From Echinarachnius parma (Eukaryota; Echinodermata; Echinoidea; Clypeasteroida; Echinarachniidae), in contig JBAMJV010009462.1 of assembly GCA_037951105.1 (NCBI GenBank), positions 1 through 64,000 on the forward strand: DNA of 64,000 nt. Direction: 5' to 3'. Positions 46,119 to 58,200 of the stretch are shown here, in pieces. Each line of letters starts with the position of its first letter. Position 1 is the stretch's first letter. The notes under the pieces were generated by a model. It worked only from the letters and a program-made list of their open reading frames with translations. It was not told the origin of the DNA and did no database searches. Both the position numbers and the translations under genes were made by a program.

Positions 46119-46372
46119 CTACAGAAGGATGCAAGCTGACTCCTGCTCCTCAGCGTGCACCATCACTCTGTCGGCTACCATCGTGCAATCATTGAGGATC
46201 TCAAGCAGTTCCATGTGCTTCTCATCATCGTATCCGTGGTCCTTGCTCGTGTAGTTCTCGATCTCGTGCACGTACTCGATCTTGAGGTCGCGGAGACCCG
46301 CCTTGAAGTTGTCGAGCTCCTGGGGGTTGGGTGTCGACTTCTTGTGAGTGATCACGAAAATAGGAGGTTCTC
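46119..46372 (-). CDS. GTPase A exon 4: G4-like THKK and CaaX
   Basis: 254 nt from acceptor AATGCAG to TAG (46121-46119). EPPIFVITHKKSTPNPQELD opens it; the middle includes IEYVHEIENYTSKDHGYDDE; ends ACILL-stop. Directly downstream on this strand is the ATCC microsatellite, so the 3' UTR runs into simple repeat. Candidate AATAAA signals read on the minus strand occur near 45.4 and 45.2 kb; none can be chosen. Confidence 0.88.
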
Positions 46373-49119
46373 CTGCATTTTAAGTAATGTATGGTAATAA
46401 TCATGATAATATAATAATATGCTAAATTTTGATATATAACGTGAAATTGCCTCATTCCACGAACTCGGTCCATTATACTGTAGTCCAATAATCATTTTAA
46501 AAATCACACAGGCACGATATGTGACCCTTCCGTTTTATGTACTAAGATTTTTTACATTACAATAATAGTATTCATTATTTTAATTCATTATTATGTTATT
46601 TTTGGTATATAATGTACTATAGTTGTTGCCAGTGTTTTATTCCGAAATGTTCACCCAGTCGAGTCACAACACTGACGAGCGTTGTATAATATAGATGACA
46701 GCATGGCGGCCGAAAATATCGGAGGTGATTATTTATATTATCAAAAATGAATTTTCTTCTTCTAAAATATCAATACAGATTAACTGTTATGTTAAAACTA
46801 CTAAAATCAATTATAACAGATAAAATAAAATGTTACATAGACGCACCAATCATTTTGATGATAGTTTGAATCAGCTCCTTCATGTCAGAAGGCCTCATCA
46901 TAAGACCCTCGGCACTAAAAATTTAGAAAATACAAACATTTATACTTATTTTCATTTGAACCTTTGATGGGGTATATTGACATTAGTCAGATATGTTGGT
47001 CAGATATTATAGAGAAATATTTTGGGTGTTCTTATTCCAGTTTGTTTACGGTATAAACACAATTACACTAAGTTCAAGTTGTCGTATAATTTTTCTATAA
47101 TAGGTTTGTGGTTATTCTCTTTATAACAATACACATCAATGGGATTCAATCTATTTCAGTTTAGAGCCCGCCTATGTTTGAAACATTTAATTTATAATAC
47201 ATTTTATTTAATTAAACAAATGTTGATAAAAATACATATTTATCCATGTTAATTGTTCATAATAATGATGCTTCGATATAGGTTCATTCTTTCCGGTTTT
47301 CTGATTTGTGCAATGTATATTTCGTTAAAAATAGCGTTCACATCAAATAGGACGCCATTGAAGAGCAGGTCTATAACCAAAGTATACAAACGAACAAACA
47401 AACAAACAAACACACAAACACAAAAACAAAATAAACAAACAAGCAAACAAACAAAAAAACAAGTTACAAGCACATTATATAACAAACCTCGCAACGATGA
47501 TAGCGCAGTGTATTTGGCACTCTTCTTTGGCACTCCGTGCTTGCTCGAGTTTGGCGACCAAGCTCATGAACCAGCCATGATCCCATTCGATGTACGATCC
47601 ATCTTCTCTGACACCAGCTGAATGCGTGCATCATTTTATAATAGGAATGGAAGAAAGTTGCAAATTTAATAACACTTAGAACAATCATTAAATATTCGAG
47701 TTCTTTTGAATATAATGCGTTTCTGAAAGAAATTGAAGGGTACACTCTAAAAAATAACTAGTCAAAATGACCAGAAACCTATTCAGCCGGGGACCTGCAT
47801 TATTCTAGTCAAAATGATCCGGAAAATCTAGTCAAATACATTGATGTTTTAATTAAATATTGCCTTTTTATACATAAAAATAATCTAAGATTATACTCAA
47901 TAGCGTTTTCACGTTATAAAGTATAATTTCAATATATTTGTCTGTATACAAAGGCAATATCAAATTAGAACATCAATGTATTTGACTAGATTTTCCGGAT
48001 CATTTTGACTAGAAATAGTGCAGGTGCCCGGCTGAATAGGTTTCTGGTCATTTTGACTAGTTACTTTTTTAGAGTGATATATAATTAATTAATAATTATG
48101 TTATTTCCATATAATATTTATATACTTGAACGAATAGGAGTGGGAAACACACTATACCAAATTTGGAAAGAGCAATACATGTATGTCTATTGCATTATCA
48201 TAAAATAACATAACTCGATTCGAGACTACCTAAATTAAGAGGAAATCATGATAATTATATCCAGTAGCATAATGAATAAAATACACTGTTGGGCGGGATG
48301 CTTTCTATACAGGGTTAACATAAATCGAACCGAGGCGAATGTTCGGATATATAAAATTAGATTATATAAACAACCTCAACTAATGATATTATATTATATT
48401 TTAGTAGATATAATCACTGTCGTCTAGATTTGTATAATAATGCTCTATAAATGTCTACAAATTCCCTACTGCAGAAGGGGCGGGTGTTATTATAGGGGGT
48501 AACACCCGCCTCTTCTGCAGTAGGGAATTTTTAGACATTTACAGAGCATTATTATACAAACAAAAATGTTGTCACCACCCCCTCCCAATAGACGACAGTG
48601 ATTATATCTACTAAAATATAATATAATATCATTAGTTGAGGTTTTTTATATAATCTAATTTCTAAACAAATTTTGTTTACCAATTTGATTGCTGACTTCC
48701 GCCATGACTCGTCCTCCGAAGTCCACCATGCCCCTGTTGTCACAGATGGTCAGGCCCTCCGTCAGGTCATAAGCCGCTTTCTTGATCGTCATGGACCGCT
48801 GGGTCTGAAAGGCCTCTGGTGCTGCATGGCGCCAGATATTGTCGGGAGCCGTCACGTACAGGAGGGAATTGATCAGGGCCGACTTGCCGACACCAGGGGC
48901 TCCGAAGAGACCGACTCGTGTGGCCTTGGGCGGGTGCCGTGGTCGCTTTCGCTTGATCCTGATGGTTTCCCCTGGTTGATAATCCGCAACCGCTTTCTTT
49001 AACTCCTCGATCCGACCCGGGCGAGCGGCCGCGGACGGTGAAGCTGTAGCAGCTAGTACACACTTGCCTACCATGGCATCGTCGTAAGAGGGTGGTGAAT
49101 CTTGGGGTGAATCCGACAT
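46119..49119 (-). CDS. PPxY/CaaX P-loop GTPase-like protein A, 4 exons (296 aa)
   Basis: Exons on the minus strand: 49119-48681, 47617-47488, 46914-46847, 46372-46119; all GT/AG and in frame. Visible: PPSY at residues 9-12 (PPxY, a WW-domain ligand); P-loop GAPGVGKS at 73-80 followed by ALINSLL; DNRG at 127-130 in the G3 position; FVITHKK with THKK at 221-224 in the G4 position; C-terminal CILL (293-296), a CaaX box whose terminal Leu favours geranylgeranylation in known proteins. No signal peptide or membrane helix seen. This suggests a membrane-tethered TRAFAC-type GTPase, loosely like IFI44 or other interferon-inducible GTPases, but I do not recognise the exact family. G4 lacks the usual Asp of NKxD. 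Transcribed away from its paralogue at 51801. Start: first ATG in the exon, context TAAAAATGT. Confidence 0.88.
46847..46914 (-). CDS. GTPase A exon 3
   Basis: 68 nt, acceptor TTTTTAG, donor ATTG|GTGCGT. Encodes AEGLMMRPSDMKELIQTIIK-MI with a split Ser codon before and a split Gly codon after. Same length and phase as the third exon of the paralogue. Confidence 0.8.
47392..47460. repeat. ACAA microsatellite in GTPase A intron 2
   Basis: ACAAACAAACAAACAAAC-like run on the plus strand, within the 573-bp second intron. The other parts of this intron and the 474-bp third intron (46373-46846) show nothing recognisable. Confidence 0.9.
47488..47617 (-). CDS. GTPase A exon 2
   Basis: 130 nt, from acceptor ATTCAG to donor GCGAG|GTTTGT. 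Encodes GVREDGSYIEWDHGWFMSLV, then an acidic/basic helix and CQIHCAIIVA. The aligned exon of the plus-strand paralogue has the same length and phase and reads GVREDGSYVEWDHGRFRRMI at the same place. Confidence 0.85.
47752..48078. mobile_element. MITE, CACTCTAAAAAATAACTAGT tips, copy 1 (GTPase A intron 1)
   Basis: About 327 bp, inverted ends CACTCTAAAA-ATAACTAGTCAAAATGACC. Inner arms include ACATTGATGTTTTAATTAAA. A second, nearly identical copy is at 58238-58569 in GTPase B intron 2. Confidence 0.9.
48350..48661. repeat. Long inverted repeat next to GTPase A exon 1 donor
   Basis: Left arm (about 48352-48496) with AACCTCAACTAATGATATTA and TTCCCTACTGCAGAAG is matched inverted by 48508-48661. 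The right arm carries an insertion of about 25 bp (GTTGTCACCACCCCCTCCC) absent from the left. Ends about 20 bp from the splice donor. Confidence 0.9.
48681..49119 (-). CDS. GTPase A exon 1: PPxY, P-loop, G3
   Basis: 439 nt, 146 codons plus one base. Begins MSDSPQDSPPSYDDAMVGKC; a charged helix (RIEELKKAVADYQPGETIRI) precedes the P-loop; ends ...AEVSNQI with donor ATTG|GTAAAC at 48680. A long inverted repeat (48350-48661) sits 20 bp downstream of this donor. Confidence 0.88.
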
Positions 49120-49914
49120 TTTTAAAGATGATTTTTGTTTTTGGTCCGATTGATGTGAATGTTATTCGGCGTTAGGTTCTGTCAGAAAGACGTTAAAAAA
49201 GGGTTCCCTTTAATGCCCGAAATGAATTGCGCTAGTAATCAATGTATAACTCGTATACATAATTAAATAGGAACACATGCACAAACATTCACCAAAAATT
49301 GTGTCACTTGCGAAGAAACGGAATCTACTTCTTTATACTACAGAAATCTCGAAGTGATCACAATAGGTGTACATGCACGATGCAATAACACAATAAACAA
49401 AAATCCCCCAAATTGCTCAAGCCATGACATTCACAACGACTTGATCTTTGACAGTACATGATCCAGGAAACATGGCGACTGGCTGTGTGCAGTTCAGTGG
49501 TTAGCATGTACTGTAGCACCGCGTTATGGATAGACTGGGAATCCCATCACTGTGTTTTTAATGTATGACGTATCGGTGGGGAATCCCCGACCAGGCCAAC
49601 TTGGTATCGGGTTGCACTGCGCTGCATAGACCGTTAAATCAGTCCTTCTCCTTGTTTGTTGTATTCCAGTGATGGAGGGGGATAGTATGACGTCATTATA
49701 TTAAATGACCCCTCCAGAACGAGATGGAATTTGTCTGTCTATGCGCTGCACTAAGCATGTTGCCTTGGTACATATATTTTGAAGTTGGTTATTGGCGGTA
49801 TATTGATTACAATAGTGGGTGGTGTACTGATGGCGGTGAAAATTATATAACATTTTTGTGTAATTGTGTTGTAATGATAAGGTTGTTGTTGTTGTTGTGG
49901 TTGAAGATGTTGCT

Positions 49915-49916
49915 AT

Positions 49917-49956
<40 letters not shown>

Positions 49957-50080
49957 AAGGAGAAGGAAGATGAATATTAAGAGGAAGAGGAGGAGTAGGA
50001 GAAGGAGGATGAGATGAATGAAGGTGAAGGAAGAGGATCGGAGGAGGAGAAGAAGAAGGAGACGGAGGAGGAAGAATGCT
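49915..50080 (+). repeat. (GAT)n microsatellite and purine-rich tract
   Basis: About 14 GAT/ATG triplets then GGA/GAA/GAG-rich sequence. It gives an artificial Met-rich then Arg-rich reading frame. Confidence 0.92.
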
Positions 50081-51009
50081 AGTTATGGGGATGACAGCGC
50101 TGCATTGTGTTGATTTATTGCATACGCTGACGAAACTTCAGGCCTACCTACTGCACTGAAATTCTAAATAATGGATTTTTATTGAGAATGGAAATCCTCG
50201 TCCTTGAAATTGAATATTTGGGTAAAATAACGTGATAAGCAATCATTGAATTGAATTGAATTTCGGTTTATTTGCAAATTAAAAATCATAACAAAAAAAT
50301 CATGGATTAAAAATGTTATGTTACACAAAAATTCAAACAGTTACATTACATGAACATTGTAGAAATGATACAATAAAAAAATCAAACCCATAAAATACAA
50401 TACAATTGAACAAGTCCAAATTTATAAATTATGCATGTACTAAAAGACTACACTACATCTTTGATACTAATATAAGTAAAATATCACATTCATATTCTTA
50501 TTGCACTTTTAATGTTTTATTTGAATGTGGGATTCCAAGTCTCAAAATGTACATTAAGTCTCAAATTCAAAAGAATTATTGTGTGTGAAATTCATTTTTT
50601 AAATATGATTATATAAAATGAAAAGAAATTATTACAGTAATCTGTACGAGATAAATTTAAAAAATAAAAATAAATAAATATAAAATAATATAATAATAAA
50701 TAAATAAATAACGTGACGTGACACACAGCAGAATAGCATGTAAATTAAATGTAACAACAATCATGCATATATTATGACATCCGTCCGAGCTTGTAAGTTC
50801 ATATCGTTGAATAGAAGCATACATACGTAGGCCTATAGTACATGTACACATCCTTTTTACACATATAATTAAATAGTCAGAAATAACCAAGGAAATAACC
50901 GACTCTAATGTTTCTAAATGTTTACTTTTTTGTCATCTGAATTCCTAAAATACGTCATGTGGAGACGATAATGCTGGGCAGCATAGGCTATACTGTATCA
51001 TGATACGTG

Positions 51010-51297
51010 TACCGTATTTGCCGGTGTATAAACCGCACCTTTTTTCTGGCGGGAGAACCGGGTCAAACTAGTTATGCTTGTATTTTTCATGCATCGTACA
51101 TGAGTATGACTGCCTTGCTGAGGGGGACTTTGGTCACTTGTGAATCTTATCTCCGTAACCACATCGTATTACGGCCTGGCGCTGGCTAGGTAATTTGCGT
51201 GTACAATTTTCCTATCTCCGTGTATTAACCGCTCCCCCCTTTTTGGAGGTTCTCCCGCCAGAAAAAAGGTGCGGTTTATACACCGGCAAATACGGTA
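51010..51297. mobile_element. TA-flanked MITE between the GTPase genes
   Basis: Tips TACCGTATTTGCCGGTGTAT and inverse, with arms about 50 bp long continuing AAACCGCACC...GGCGGGAGAACC. The terminal TA at each end is compatible with a Tc1/mariner-type target duplication. Confidence 0.85.
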
Positions 51298-51800
51298 GTT
51301 GAACCAAACGCAGACGGGGAATCTCCACTGCCATGATTGCGGGATTAGGGAAGGCTATATGTCATATTTGATATCGACGAAAGTTTCCTGCCAAAACCTG
51401 GTCGATCTCAATTGATTTCTGTTTATTCACGTTTATGCACATACAGTATATACCTTGGACATTTGTTTTGAAGTGCAGGACTGTTTTGAGAGCTATATAT
51501 AGGACACCAATGTTTTGTTACTATACGGGGATAAATAATTTTCCGACATTATTTCGTGGAAGTGCTTCACCATTCCGGACAAGGGAGTATGGGAGTATAT
51601 ATTCCTATACAATAATAGTGGTTGTATTACATGTGGAATGTGAGCAGCAAGCAGTTGATTCATTACATTGAATTGGTAGCAATAGGTAAAGTACACGCAG
51701 GAAGGCAGGAAGCCGATTATTTTGAAACGATACAAAAATACAAACAAATTATATAGTAAAAAGTTAACACACTAACAAAGACATACAAAAACCATCCAAA

Positions 51801-52215
51801 ATGGCGTCTGATTTACCGCCACCTTACGACGATTCACTGGTCGCAAAGCGTTTACCCGATGCCACAGCACCAACATCTTACGCCGACCGAATCAAGGAGC
51901 TACAGAAAATGATGCAAGATTACCGACCAGGAAATACCATCAGGATCGAGACCAAACGTCCGGCGAATCCTCCAGATGCCACCCGCCTCGCTCTCTTCGG
52001 CGTCACCGGCGTCGGCAAGTCCGCCCTCATCAACTCGCTCCTCTATGCCACCGGGAGCATCTGGGAGCACCATGCCCCGGAGTCCTTCGGAGATGGGTTT
52101 ACGATGACGATGGATAGAGATGCCCATGACCTCACCAAGTATATCAAGGTCTGCGATAATCGCGGTTTGAAGGACTTAGGCGGCCAATACATGGCGGAAA
52201 TTTGTCACCAACTCG
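51801..52215 (+). CDS. GTPase B exon 1: PPxY, P-loop, G3
   Basis: MASDLPPPYDDSLVAKRLPD, helix RIKELQKMMQDYRPG, P-loop, then KYIKVCDNRGLKDLGGQYMA and EICHQL. Donor CTCG|GTTAGT at 52216. If the splice were missed, the frame would stop two codons into the intron, so the exon end is well defined. Confidence 0.9.
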
Positions 52216-55200
52216 GTTAGTGACTAATATTTGCAGATTTACAGAATTAAAGCTAGTTTTGTAAATTGGAAGATAGGTTCAGGTATCATTATAACACAAA
52301 ATATTGTATTTGACATAACTTATTTTGTTTGTATTTATCAAGATAATGATTTCAAGGATATGACCATATAATATTTCCTTATTATTTTCATTGTTGTTCA
52401 GCAGCTTAAATCGCAATAATTTCGAATTGGTAAACAATTTTTTTTATCGATTTTACCGTTTCTTACAAATGCATATCAAATGATTTTTTTTTTTGGAATC
52501 AAATCACACCTCATTAGAATAGCTATTTCACTGAACAGTACACCACTTAAAGGGAGCTTTGAGTATTGGTATTTTCCGAAGTGCCCCCCAAAATTAATTG
52601 TAACTGATTTGGTTGATTTCAATTCCATGTGAAAGATCATTAAAAAAAACATGGGAAATAATAATAATTCCCATTCAAATGCTCTCATTGTTGTGAAATT
52701 TGCTTTCAAAATATAATATAAAAGTGATTGACGTCCGGCTATCACTTTTAGAAAAAATTAATACTAGCGCGAAGCGCTAGCGTTCTAGGTCCTCCTATGC
52801 TTTCCGCGCATGTACAATGTGTATCGCAAGCGCCGTTCGCATCGGCGGCCATCGCGATTTCGTTCAAAATATGTTCGGAGTCGCGCTAACACACGGAGAG
52901 AAGTCGAGGAGGCGCATAAATCACTGATTTTTAGCGGAATGGAGGGAAAAACCATAATTTTAATCCAACCGATAGTTGGATCACATATTGGAGAATGAAT
53001 CGGTGGTAAGTAGGCTACCGTATCATATGTCTAATTTTAAGCACAATTAGCGTGCAAAAACAATATTCAGTTTCAGTCCCGTATTAGGAGGACCTAGAAC
53101 GCTAGCGCTTCGCGCTAGCGTACTAGAGTTGATTTGACTCTTGAATTGTAACGGCTCTTTTCGAATGATAACAGGGGTTTTACCTTGTCGTTTGTAATTG
53201 TGCATACTTTTCGAGCATGGTGGAGTTATAACTATTAGTTTGTACCGTAATGGTGCGGTTTTGGTTACTAAAGTTAAGTTTGACCAATACTCAACCATCC
53301 CTTTAAAGGGATTTATATAACTTTGTTGGAATGTTCAGAAAGTGATACATGGTTGTTAAAATGTGTTGTTTTGTGGTTTGATGTTGTGCTTTGAGTAATA
53401 TGTGAACATTTCACGTTAAATGGCCGAGTAATGAGCAAAAATTGAAAGTGATACTCCCTAACACATTGCAGTGACTTTGAACACAGTTATACATATCCAA
53501 TGGATCTTTAAAATTCGAACAATTCAATCGTAAATATCTTTTTAACGAAAGGGAAATTTGAAGAAGAAAAAAACCTGTTCCATGCTTTAATTTGCTTCCA
53601 GTATTTGTAGTACGGATACAATGCGGTATGAGAGAAGCCGTTAGAGTTCTAATTCATTTTTTGGGGGACACTAATGTTCCTAGATCCCTTTAAGAAAATA
53701 AACAATGCCACCGCACAATACAATGCGCACATGGCACTGGAGGGGTAGATTGCAGTCATGCACAAGGCACTTTACGAATTAAAAAAGGGGAACTCTGGCA
53801 TTTTCGCTTTTTAGCGTTACCGCTTCTGCTCGTATATTTTCTCTTGGGTATCATTAATAATGGAAATGATCATTTGTTATTTATACCACTATCATCTGCT
53901 TTGACTGAACAGTGGAGGCTGCCATGTTTTCCAAATTCCAATTGTACCGTTATATGAAACGTCGTTTGATTGGCACGAACAAAAGCGGGTTACGTACAAA
54001 CTGACATAGCAGCAAATTCAGCAACGGTTAAACAACCCGCTTTTGTTAGTGCACGGTCAGATCATACGTTTCGTGAGGTACCGTTGAAAACATGTAATGG
54101 CAGCCTCCAGTGGTCAGTGAAAACACTTGATAGTGGTTTTAAAACATGGGTTATTTCTTTTATTAATGATACCCAAGAAGAAATATGCGACTAGGGCCCC
54201 GTTGCAGAAAGAGATACAATCGATTGTAAGTTGCGATTAATCGTAAGTCTGATCACGTGGTCTAGATGCGCAAATCTGATTGGTTAAAACGCTTAAATTT
54301 TCGGACTTACGACCAATCGTAACTTACAATCGATTGTATCTCTTTCTGCAACGGGGCCTAGAAGAGACAGGAGTAAAACACTTATCTGTAACAGAAGGTG
54401 AAAATGCCAGCGTTTTGTTTCCCTTTAATGCCTTGGCCCAAAGACGCGGACTAGAGCGGGGGCATGCAAGTGAGGGACAAGCATCTCTACAGAATGGAAA
54501 TTAAACGGGTAGTTCAGTTTTCTTTAGATGACGCTTCAAGAAATAATTTGTTTGTGAGGTAATGAAAAACACAATGGACCCACGACAGGTTCATGATGAA
54601 AATGCGGGGGATTTTGTGGCTTGTTTTGCGAAGTTGTACACTGTTAAAACGCTGTGTAAACAAATTCAACAACCATCCAACATTCAACAACCCCAGTTGT
54701 TTAAAGTTTACACAACTGTTGTTTTAATTTATTCTACAACTGTTTAGAATAAATTTCAACAATCCCGTTGTTGACATAGCAAATACAAAACAAGATGAAA
54801 AGCGGCAAGGGTAGGATTCGAACCGGGGGTTGTGGGGTTATAAGTCACTACCGACTGCGCTATCTCGGTTTGCTTGGTTTGCAGAGGGACAAAAGAGGTT
54901 TTGACGCGGTGATTTCGCGGTCGAAACTATCACGTGATTTAACACGTTTCAACAGCGCTTGAACAATGGCTGCTTAACACAACCCTTCTTTGTACAACTT
55001 ATCGTGCTACACCTAAAGTTGTATGAAAAGATTCAACAACCATTTTTACACAGCGTTTTTTTACACAGCGTTTTAACAGTGTACGATAGTCGCTCGACAG
55101 TCTTACCAATAAATGGGTGTTGTGCGACAAAAAATACGTCGTGACTTGAAATTCGGACTACCATATTTTAAGCCACGAGAGATGAGGTCCATGACATTTT

Positions 55201-58200
55201 TGTCGTACTAGTGTCGTGATAACATCGTACGACAATCTTTACGACGAAGTTTTACTATCCCTTTAAACGTATTAAATCATGTTATTTTTATTCGTGATGG
55301 AACATCAATTTACAGCTGGCGTAAGGGAGGACGGTTCATACGTCGAATGGGATCATGGACGGTTCAGAAGAATGATTGCCAGCATCGAACGAGCACGCAA
55401 CGCCAAAGAGGAATGGAAAATACACTGTGCCGTGGTCGTCGTAAGGTGAACAATCATCGACAAACGGGCAAAATTAATAAATGAATGAATGAATGAAAGT
55501 TAAAAAATGAATCAAAACAATTTATTTCTCAAAATAAATCACAATATAACATATAAAAAAGGAATTATACAATCATAACAATTATAATAAGTTCAATTAA
55601 CAAATCTGAAAAAGAAAACCCTGTATAAAAAGTGCTTGCCAATAGCACACATCGCTAGTCAAGGCTAGCCATTTTAAACATTTATATCAATTTGATAACA
55701 AATAGTTATGATTATAATTGTAAGTATCAACATTGCTGGGGGTAAGGACTGCGACCCCTTCTTATTTTTGTTATCTTATCCAATCTCTTGAAATCTCTCG
55801 CAAAAATGAAGTATAAACCATGATATATCATGGTTCAATATCACAATGATTTCACATTGGTTCAATATTTAAGTCTATTTGGAGTGGCGTAATGAGCTGA
55901 AATAAAAATGTATGGCGTTGGTGGTGGTGCGGGGGGAGGGGGGAGATTTTGGGACAGACGATCAATTATTCTCACATGGGGTATTTTACTACGACAAACC
56001 TTTGGGGGCCCAGTGTGGTATTATTTGACATTTTTGCACAGTTTTACTATATCGTGAATATCTTTCTAACCTACACTCTAAATTACAGGGATTTAAAATC
56101 TAAATCGTAGCTTGGATTAAAACAAATATAAATACACTTAGATTATTTGTAAATCTATGGAGACTTAACAAGTCGCGCGAAAGCAATTGTTAAAGGGGTA
56201 GTTTAGTTTTGGTAGAGAGGGCGCTGCACATCACAATTTTTTTGTGAGGTAATGAAAAACTGAGTGTCGAATTTGAGAGAACATGCAATTTTAATGACAG
56301 AATAAACTTTATTTGGTCAAAATCGACACAGAAACGGCTGAAATATCAATAAATATATCTGATCTTATAATTATTTGGGGTCCAAATAATTAGATGATTT
56401 TTAGAAAAAAAAAAAAAATGCTTGCACTTTTTCAAAAATTTTCAAAAGCGTTTTTTGAATAGTTGTTGATGATCTCGCTATTTAATCATTATATCAATAA
56501 AACATCACATGCATAATTTTGTATGAAAAATGGTTGAAATCAATGCCTTTTTAAAAAGCGCCCTCTTGTGTTTTAATGGCTCTTTTTGAATGATAACAGG
56601 CTTTTTACTTAGTCATTTGTAATTTTGTATACCTTTCGAGCATGGTGGAGTTATAACTATTAGTTTATAATGTTACTGTGCAGGTTTGGGCTACTAAAGT
56701 TCAGCCTTACCAAAACTAAACTACCCCTTTAATCGAAGGCCAAGGTGTGATTTTCAATCCATCAAAGGATTGGAAAATAACGCCAGGTTATCGGAGATTT
56801 GACGAATGAGAACAGAGATATTTCACACGTGACCTACTGCGGTATTCTGAAGCTCAGTTTTCTTAGTTTTATACTCATGAATATTCATAACTAGGATTAC
56901 GGTTTTGGTTAGAGTTAAGGATATGATTACAATGAGACCACTCTTTCCATCATCGATTTACGTAGCGTAGTGGTCACGCTGTGGACCTCCACGCTCGGTG
57001 TCACGGGTTCGAATCCTCTCTTAGTCTTCTATTTTTTATTTTGCCATGATAATTGGTGATTAGCGCTTTATTAAGTAAATGTATCATGCACAGTAAACTA
57101 AAAACTGAAAATTGTGGCCTGCATCACTGATTATGAATAATTCATTAGGATGCCATGAACTCGCCTGGGGCCTAATAAGATTAACATAAAACAAATCCAA
57201 AAGGGCTTCATTTTTAATCTATCTGGATTTATATTTTTTAAATCCAACAAAAGATTTATTTTAAATCATGATCGGCTGGTCCCTAACCACAGCCGAAGAA
57301 AGATTTAAAAGTAAATCTAATAGATTTAATTTTAAATCCTTGTAATTTAGTGTGTACCCCCTACAAACTATACATTTGGGCCATTCTTTGAAAAGTGAAA
57401 CTTTTTCGGAAAAATTGAAGTTTTATTTTTCTGTAGTTTTGTTCCATTTTTGGAATGATCCATGTGTAAAGTTTCATGAAATACATGATTTGAAGTTTAA
57501 AATGAAACTTTTTTACTCATTTGCATAAATTTACATATTTCAATATTTTTCTAATAATCATAATTCAGAAAATAATCAAGATATCAAAAGGATAAATAGC
57601 AAGCTCATTCTTCTCACTTTCCTGTACAGGTTGATACCAACTTTGTAAAAATTCAACCTTTCATTCTTTTCTAAACCCGATATTATAAAATTCCCATTTT
57701 TCCATTCATATTGTACATGTCACACACGTGACCACCCCAAAATGTCACACACGTGACCAGACGTTGCCACATAATTAAGTACAATAAAAAACAACTGTTT
57801 GATATAATTCTCATTCATTGCTATTGTTGTACTTACAAATGTATAGTACTTCTCTGGTAATAAGATGAACATTATAGCTATTCATATTTTAAAGAATTTT
57901 CCAAATGAAATTTAGTTATGAAAAAAGCGCTCCGTGCGAAGTCACACACGTGACCCATGCCATTTGACCTCTGACATTGAGTTACGTAATCCTTATAAAA
58001 TCTTTTGTGTTAAGTTTGAAAGACTACAACATATTCAAGTCACATATGAAGTAAAAATCATTATAGTCTCATACTTACTGAAATATAAGCATCCCATTTC
58101 AAAATTTGTCATGTTTTGGGTCACACACGTGACCAAGAATGGCCCATTTATGTAAAGCTTAGAATATGGGGAATCCACAAAAACTAAATTAAAAACAATT

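Larger units (their letters stand above)
49120..51800. promoter_or_regulatory. Divergent intergenic region between the paralogous GTPase genes
   Basis: The two start codons are 2.68 kb apart and face away from each other, so both promoters must lie here. I see no convincing TATA box or CpG island. It contains a (GAT)n run at 49915-49957 followed by a purine-rich GGA/GAA tract to about 50080, an AT-rich stretch (50270-50720) and a TA-flanked MITE (51010-51297). Promoter function is inferred from position only. Confidence 0.5.
52216..55315 (+). other. GTPase B intron 1 (3.1 kb)
   Basis: Holds a TTAA-flanked element with a further inverted repeat inside it (52551-53302), an arm of the 17-kb element family (53420-53705), a CTAG-flanked MITE (54195-54357), a fragment of the AGGGGTAGTT family (54505-54590) and a tRNA-bearing TIR element (54639-55081). 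Little unique sequence remains. Confidence 0.75.
56072..57356. mobile_element. TIR element with tRNA-like cargo (2) and nested TTAA element
   Basis: Left end CACTCTAAATTACAGGGATT (56074) and right end TTAAATCCTTGTAATTTAGT (57331-57350, inverted) form the TIR. A solo copy of its right end (about 115 bp, with CATGATCGGCTGGTCCCTAA) occurs at 62132-62247. Confidence 0.75.

Noticed and set aside
45765..46139. 124-residue Pro/His/Ile-rich open frame
   Set aside because: Produced by the ATCC microsatellite; low complexity and no domain.
46155..46397. Plus-strand open frame of 80 residues
   Set aside because: Antisense shadow of GTPase A exon 4, whose minus-strand reading matches the paralogue exactly in exon borders.
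49724..50017. 97-residue frame with a Met run and Arg-rich tail
   Set aside because: Encoded by the GAT repeat and purine tract; no other support.
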